A stretch of 64,000 bases of DNA from Mojavia pulchra JT2-VF2 (GTDB lineage Bacteria > Cyanobacteriota > Cyanobacteriia > Cyanobacteriales > Nostocaceae), in NCBI GenBank assembly GCA_019359325.1, contig JAHHHN010000006.1, positions 186,001 to 250,000 on the forward strand. Direction: 5' to 3'. A program made the position numbers and the translations under genes. Each line of letters starts with the position of its first letter. Position 1 is the first letter of the stretch. The notes beneath the pieces were generated by a model. It was not told the DNA's origin. It was given only the letters and a program-made list of their open reading frames with translations, and did not search any database. This document shows positions 62,793 through 64,000 of this stretch, one piece after another.

Positions 62793-62822
62793 CTTAACTA
62801 ATATGTTCACTAAGTTTTAACC
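62793..62822 (+). promoter_or_regulatory. Probable Pho box upstream of pstS
   Basis: Three 8-bp units spaced by 3 bp: CTTAACTA (62793), TGTTCACT (62804), TTTTAACC (62815). The outer units fit the cyanobacterial Pho box (CTTAACCT-like direct repeats of 11-bp period); the middle is weak. It is 73 bp upstream of the pstS GTG, where PhoB-type regulators (SphR) bind. Confidence 0.6.
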
Positions 62823-62894
62823 GAAGAAGACTATTGTGCCTTAGGAGCGATTGGGCGCAAAAAATTGCACGTCCAACAAATGAGGAGTATCCTG

Positions 62895-63908
62895 GTGAAC
62901 AAAATGAATTTTAAGCTTAACAGCTTGACAGTATTAGGTGTAATGTCATTGGTTGCTGCAACCCTTGGGATATCAATATCCGCGGTTCAGTCCCAAAGTG
63001 TCAGCACAATTAAAATTGATGGTTCTAGTACTGTCTTTCCAGTTACTGAAGCAGCAGCAGAAGAATTCCAAAAGGCTCAAGGGGGTAGAGTTAGAGTTAC
63101 TGTTGGGGTTTCCGGTACTGGCGGCGGCTTCAAAAAGTTTTGTCGTGGTGAGACAGATATTTCTAATGCGTCCCGTCCCATCCTACAAAAAGAAATCAGT
63201 GATTGCAAAGCTAATAGCGTTCGTTATGTAGAGTTGCCAGTAGCTTATGATGCTTTAACAGTTGTAGTTAACCCGCAAAACAATTGGGCGAAGAATTTGA
63301 CAGTAGCTGAACTGAAGAAAATTTGGGAGCCAGGGGCGCAGGGCAAAATTAATAACTGGAGTCAAGTACGTCAAGGATTCCCCAATGCACCCCTGAAGCT
63401 GTTTGGCCCTGGTACTAATTCTGGAACCTTTGATTACTTTACTGAAGCTGTTGTTGGCAAAGCGAAGTCTAGCCGAGGTGATTTTACCGCTAGCGAAGAC
63501 GACAACGTTCTTGTACAAGGTGTTTCTCGTGATAAGAATGCTCTTGGCTACTTTGGTTATGCTTATTACGCGGAAAATAGCAAAAAACTCAAGGCTGTGG
63601 CAATTAACGGTGTATTGCCCTCCGAAGCTACAGTCAAAAATGGCACTTATAATCCTCTGTCCCGGCCTCTGTTTATCTATGTCAGTTCTAAAGCTATTGA
63701 TAAACCAGAAGTAAAACAGTTTGTCCAATTTTACTTACGAAATGGAGCTAACTTAGCTAAAGAAGTAAAGTATGTGGCTCTGCCAGGGTCAGCTTATACC
63801 ACTGCTCAGAACCACTTCAATAAGAAGCGGTACGGCAGCGTATTTGGTGGTCAAGAAGCAGTCGGATTGAAGATTGAAGAATTAATCAGCCGTGAAGCTA
63901 AAGAATAA
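62895..63908 (+). CDS. pstS: Phosphate ABC transporter substrate-binding protein
   Basis: 337 residues from GTG 62895, preceded by AGGAG at a 7-nt spacing; an upstream in-frame TTG at 62865 is unlikely. A signal peptide ([20 protein letters not shown]) precedes the mature protein, which has [40 protein letters not shown] (phosphate-binding loop), [12 protein letters not shown] and a C-terminal SRPLFIYVS. Binds phosphate in the periplasm for the Pst transporter. Divergent from pstB. Confidence 0.94.
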   Translation: MNKMNFKLNSLTVLGVMSLVAATLGISISAVQSQSVSTIKIDGSSTVFPVTEAAAEEFQKAQGGRVRVTVGVSGTGGGFKKFCRGETDISNASRPILQKEISDCKANSVRYVELPVAYDALTVVVNPQNNWAKNLTVAELKKIWEPGAQGKINNWSQVRQGFPNAPLKLFGPGTNSGTFDYFTEAVVGKAKSSRGDFTASEDDNVLVQGVSRDKNALGYFGYAYYAENSKKLKAVAINGVLPSEATVKNGTYNPLSRPLFIYVSSKAIDKPEVKQFVQFYLRNGANLAKEVKYVALPGSAYTTAQNHFNKKRYGSVFGGQEAVGLKIEELISREAKE

Positions 63909-63952
63909 ACCGAACCTTGAGTTTTGAATTAGCTCAAAATTCACAATTTACT

Positions 63953-63985
63953 AAAGAGAGGTGCAAAACCTCTCTTTATCTTATA
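63953..63985 (+). terminator. Terminator of pstS
   Basis: AAAGAGAGGT (63953-63962) pairs with ACCTCTCTTT (63968-63977) over a 5-nt loop, followed by ATCTTAT. The T run is short. Confidence 0.6.
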
Positions 63986-64000
63986 AACCCTACTCATCCA

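Noticed and set aside
1-64000. tRNA or rRNA genes
   Set aside because: No cloverleaf or rRNA segment was found by eye; a covariance search would be decisive.

Overview
The window is chromosomal DNA of a filamentous, Nostoc-like (Nostocales) cyanobacterium. Evidence is the very frequent HIP1 octamer GCGATCGC, a photosystem II small protein gene (psb34), cyanobacterial multi-domain Ser/Thr kinases, a four-ACT-domain aspartokinase, glycolate dehydrogenase genes glcE/glcF, and abundant heptameric short tandem repeats (GGGGATT, CTCAGCA and CCCCAGT types) typical of heterocyst-forming genera. No rRNA, tRNA, CRISPR array, transposase or phage gene was recognised. Species cannot be named from the sequence alone.

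Layout. 1-4.3 kb: 3' part of galE, pgsA, aspartase and a DUF362 protein. 4.3-9 kb: long gene-poor spacers, a receiver protein with Glu in place of the phosphoacceptor Asp, psb34, a PhnD-like binding protein with a small membrane protein, and eda. 9-17 kb: two L,D-transpeptidases, an orphan Phd-type antitoxin, an Hsp70-family ATPase, uvsE, a membrane protein and a 21-bp repeat array. 17.3-23.6 kb: an anaerobic/aerobic-type cobalamin (corrin ring) operon on the minus strand, led by a cobalamin riboswitch (cobG-cobH-cobI-cbiG/cobJ) and interrupted by two overlapping PIN-domain genes. 23.9-38.7 kb: a DUF6174 lipoprotein-like gene, TPR protein, PaaK-like ligase, three Ser/Thr kinases, NUDIX hydrolase and lysC. 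39.2-43.9 kb: smc and a PRC-barrel protein. 44-52 kb: a secreted protein, lpxD, an HdrB-like protein, acpP-fabF (fatty acid synthesis) and transketolase. 52-58.4 kb: two VapC-type toxin modules, a decayed amidohydrolase/glutamine synthetase-like locus, a transaldolase, NDH-2 and a frameshifted receiver/histidine kinase. 58.8-64 kb: glcE, glcF, pstB and pstS with a probable Pho box.

The most unusual signal is repeat DNA. Three arrays are built on 21-bp units with imperfect palindromic cores (16.9, 26.1 and 32.4 kb). Heptamer or palindromic repeats have also entered coding sequence in frame in three housekeeping genes: cobG, lysC (77 bp identical to an intergenic copy at 46.5 kb) and smc (two sites). 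A 7-bp repeat read in triplets gives a 7-residue period, so such DNA can pass through genes as an open reading frame. Several genes are decayed or broken at single sites (hybrid kinase at a 7-A run, amidohydrolase with an internal TGA, a small membrane ORF at 32.2 kb). Coordinates, motifs and repeats were read by eye; family names rest on recognised motifs without database search.
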